Translations under genes and position numbers: made by a program
Assembly (NCBI GenBank): GCA_002782365.1
Contig: PFHP01000049.1
Location: 1-5,206, forward strand
Source of the DNA: Candidatus Kuenenbacteria bacterium CG_4_8_14_3_um_filter_39_15
Lineage (GTDB): Bacteria > Patescibacteriota > Patescibacteriia > UBA2196 > GWA2-42-15
DNA length: 5,206 bases
Direction: 5' to 3'
Notes under the pieces: model-generated
Databases searched by the model: none
What the model saw: the letters and a program-made list of their open reading frames with translations, nothing else
What the model was told of the DNA's origin: nothing
Part shown: positions 5,109-5,206 of the stretch, piece after piece
Layout of the letters: every line of letters begins with the position of its first letter
How positions within the stretch are numbered: the first letter of the stretch is position 1

Positions 5109-5206
5109 ATGAAAAAGTTTTTATTTTTTATGGTCGTTTTGATGGCAATGGCCGCGGTGGGGTCGATATTTGCGCAGGCCCGACCAGAGGTGGAGTTAAT
5201 TGCCCC
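5109..5206 (+). CDS. Exported protein with signal peptide, 5' part only
   Basis: Only the first 32 codons are in the window; the frame runs off the right edge. The start is well supported by AGGAGA (5095-5100) eight bases upstream. The protein begins with MKK, then a hydrophobic core FLFFMVVLMAMAAVGSIF (4-21) and small residues suited to signal peptidase I after A22 (IFA) or A24 (AQA). The mature part starts around RPEVELIA. This predicts Sec-dependent export to the envelope or outside the cell. There is no lipobox cysteine near the cleavage site. The function cannot be told from this fragment. Its long, elaborate leader suggests regulated or high-level expression, as seen for surface proteins, but that is inference. 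Confidence 0.85.
   Translation, partial: MKKFLFFMVVLMAMAAVGSIFAQARPEVELIA

Overview
The window looks like a chromosomal segment of an uncultivated bacterium. Candidate Phyla Radiation (Patescibacteria) is my best guess. The reasons are single, loosely connected housekeeping genes, spacers built from runs of A/T-only palindromic words, weak or missing Shine-Dalgarno sites at some starts, and short versions of standard enzymes. This is an inference from style, not from a marker gene. The standard genetic code is used: the complete genes stop at TAA, TAG and TAA.

Left half: a complete AMP-forming acetyl-CoA synthetase (acs) lies on the minus strand at 44-1951. It is divergent from a plus-strand recJ (2081-3799), with a 129-base spacer that carries a plausible acs promoter. 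An A/T-only spacer follows recJ, then a compact ribonuclease HI gene (3920-4336). RecJ (5'-3' single-strand DNA exonuclease) and RNase HI (removal of RNA from RNA-DNA hybrids) both belong to DNA repair and replication upkeep. Acs is a metabolic gene with no visible pathway partner here.

Right part: about 770 bases (4337-5108) without a convincing ordinary gene, but unusually dense in signals. In order they are a possible intrinsic terminator, a consensus sigma-70 promoter with an extended -10, and a 162-base non-coding element with perfect 10-base terminal inverted repeats and four tandem hairpins. A second near-consensus promoter follows, then a 62-base tandem array of a heptamer, a foldable leader segment, and a 16-codon leader reading frame. 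The leader frame's strong ribosome-binding site can be paired shut by an upstream C-run, and it ends one base before the next start codon.

Right edge: a gene for an exported protein begins at 5109. Only its signal peptide and about ten further residues are in the window. If the second promoter is used, this gene has a leader of about 290 nucleotides, which is the most interesting regulatory feature here. No defence system, CRISPR array, tRNA or rRNA was found.
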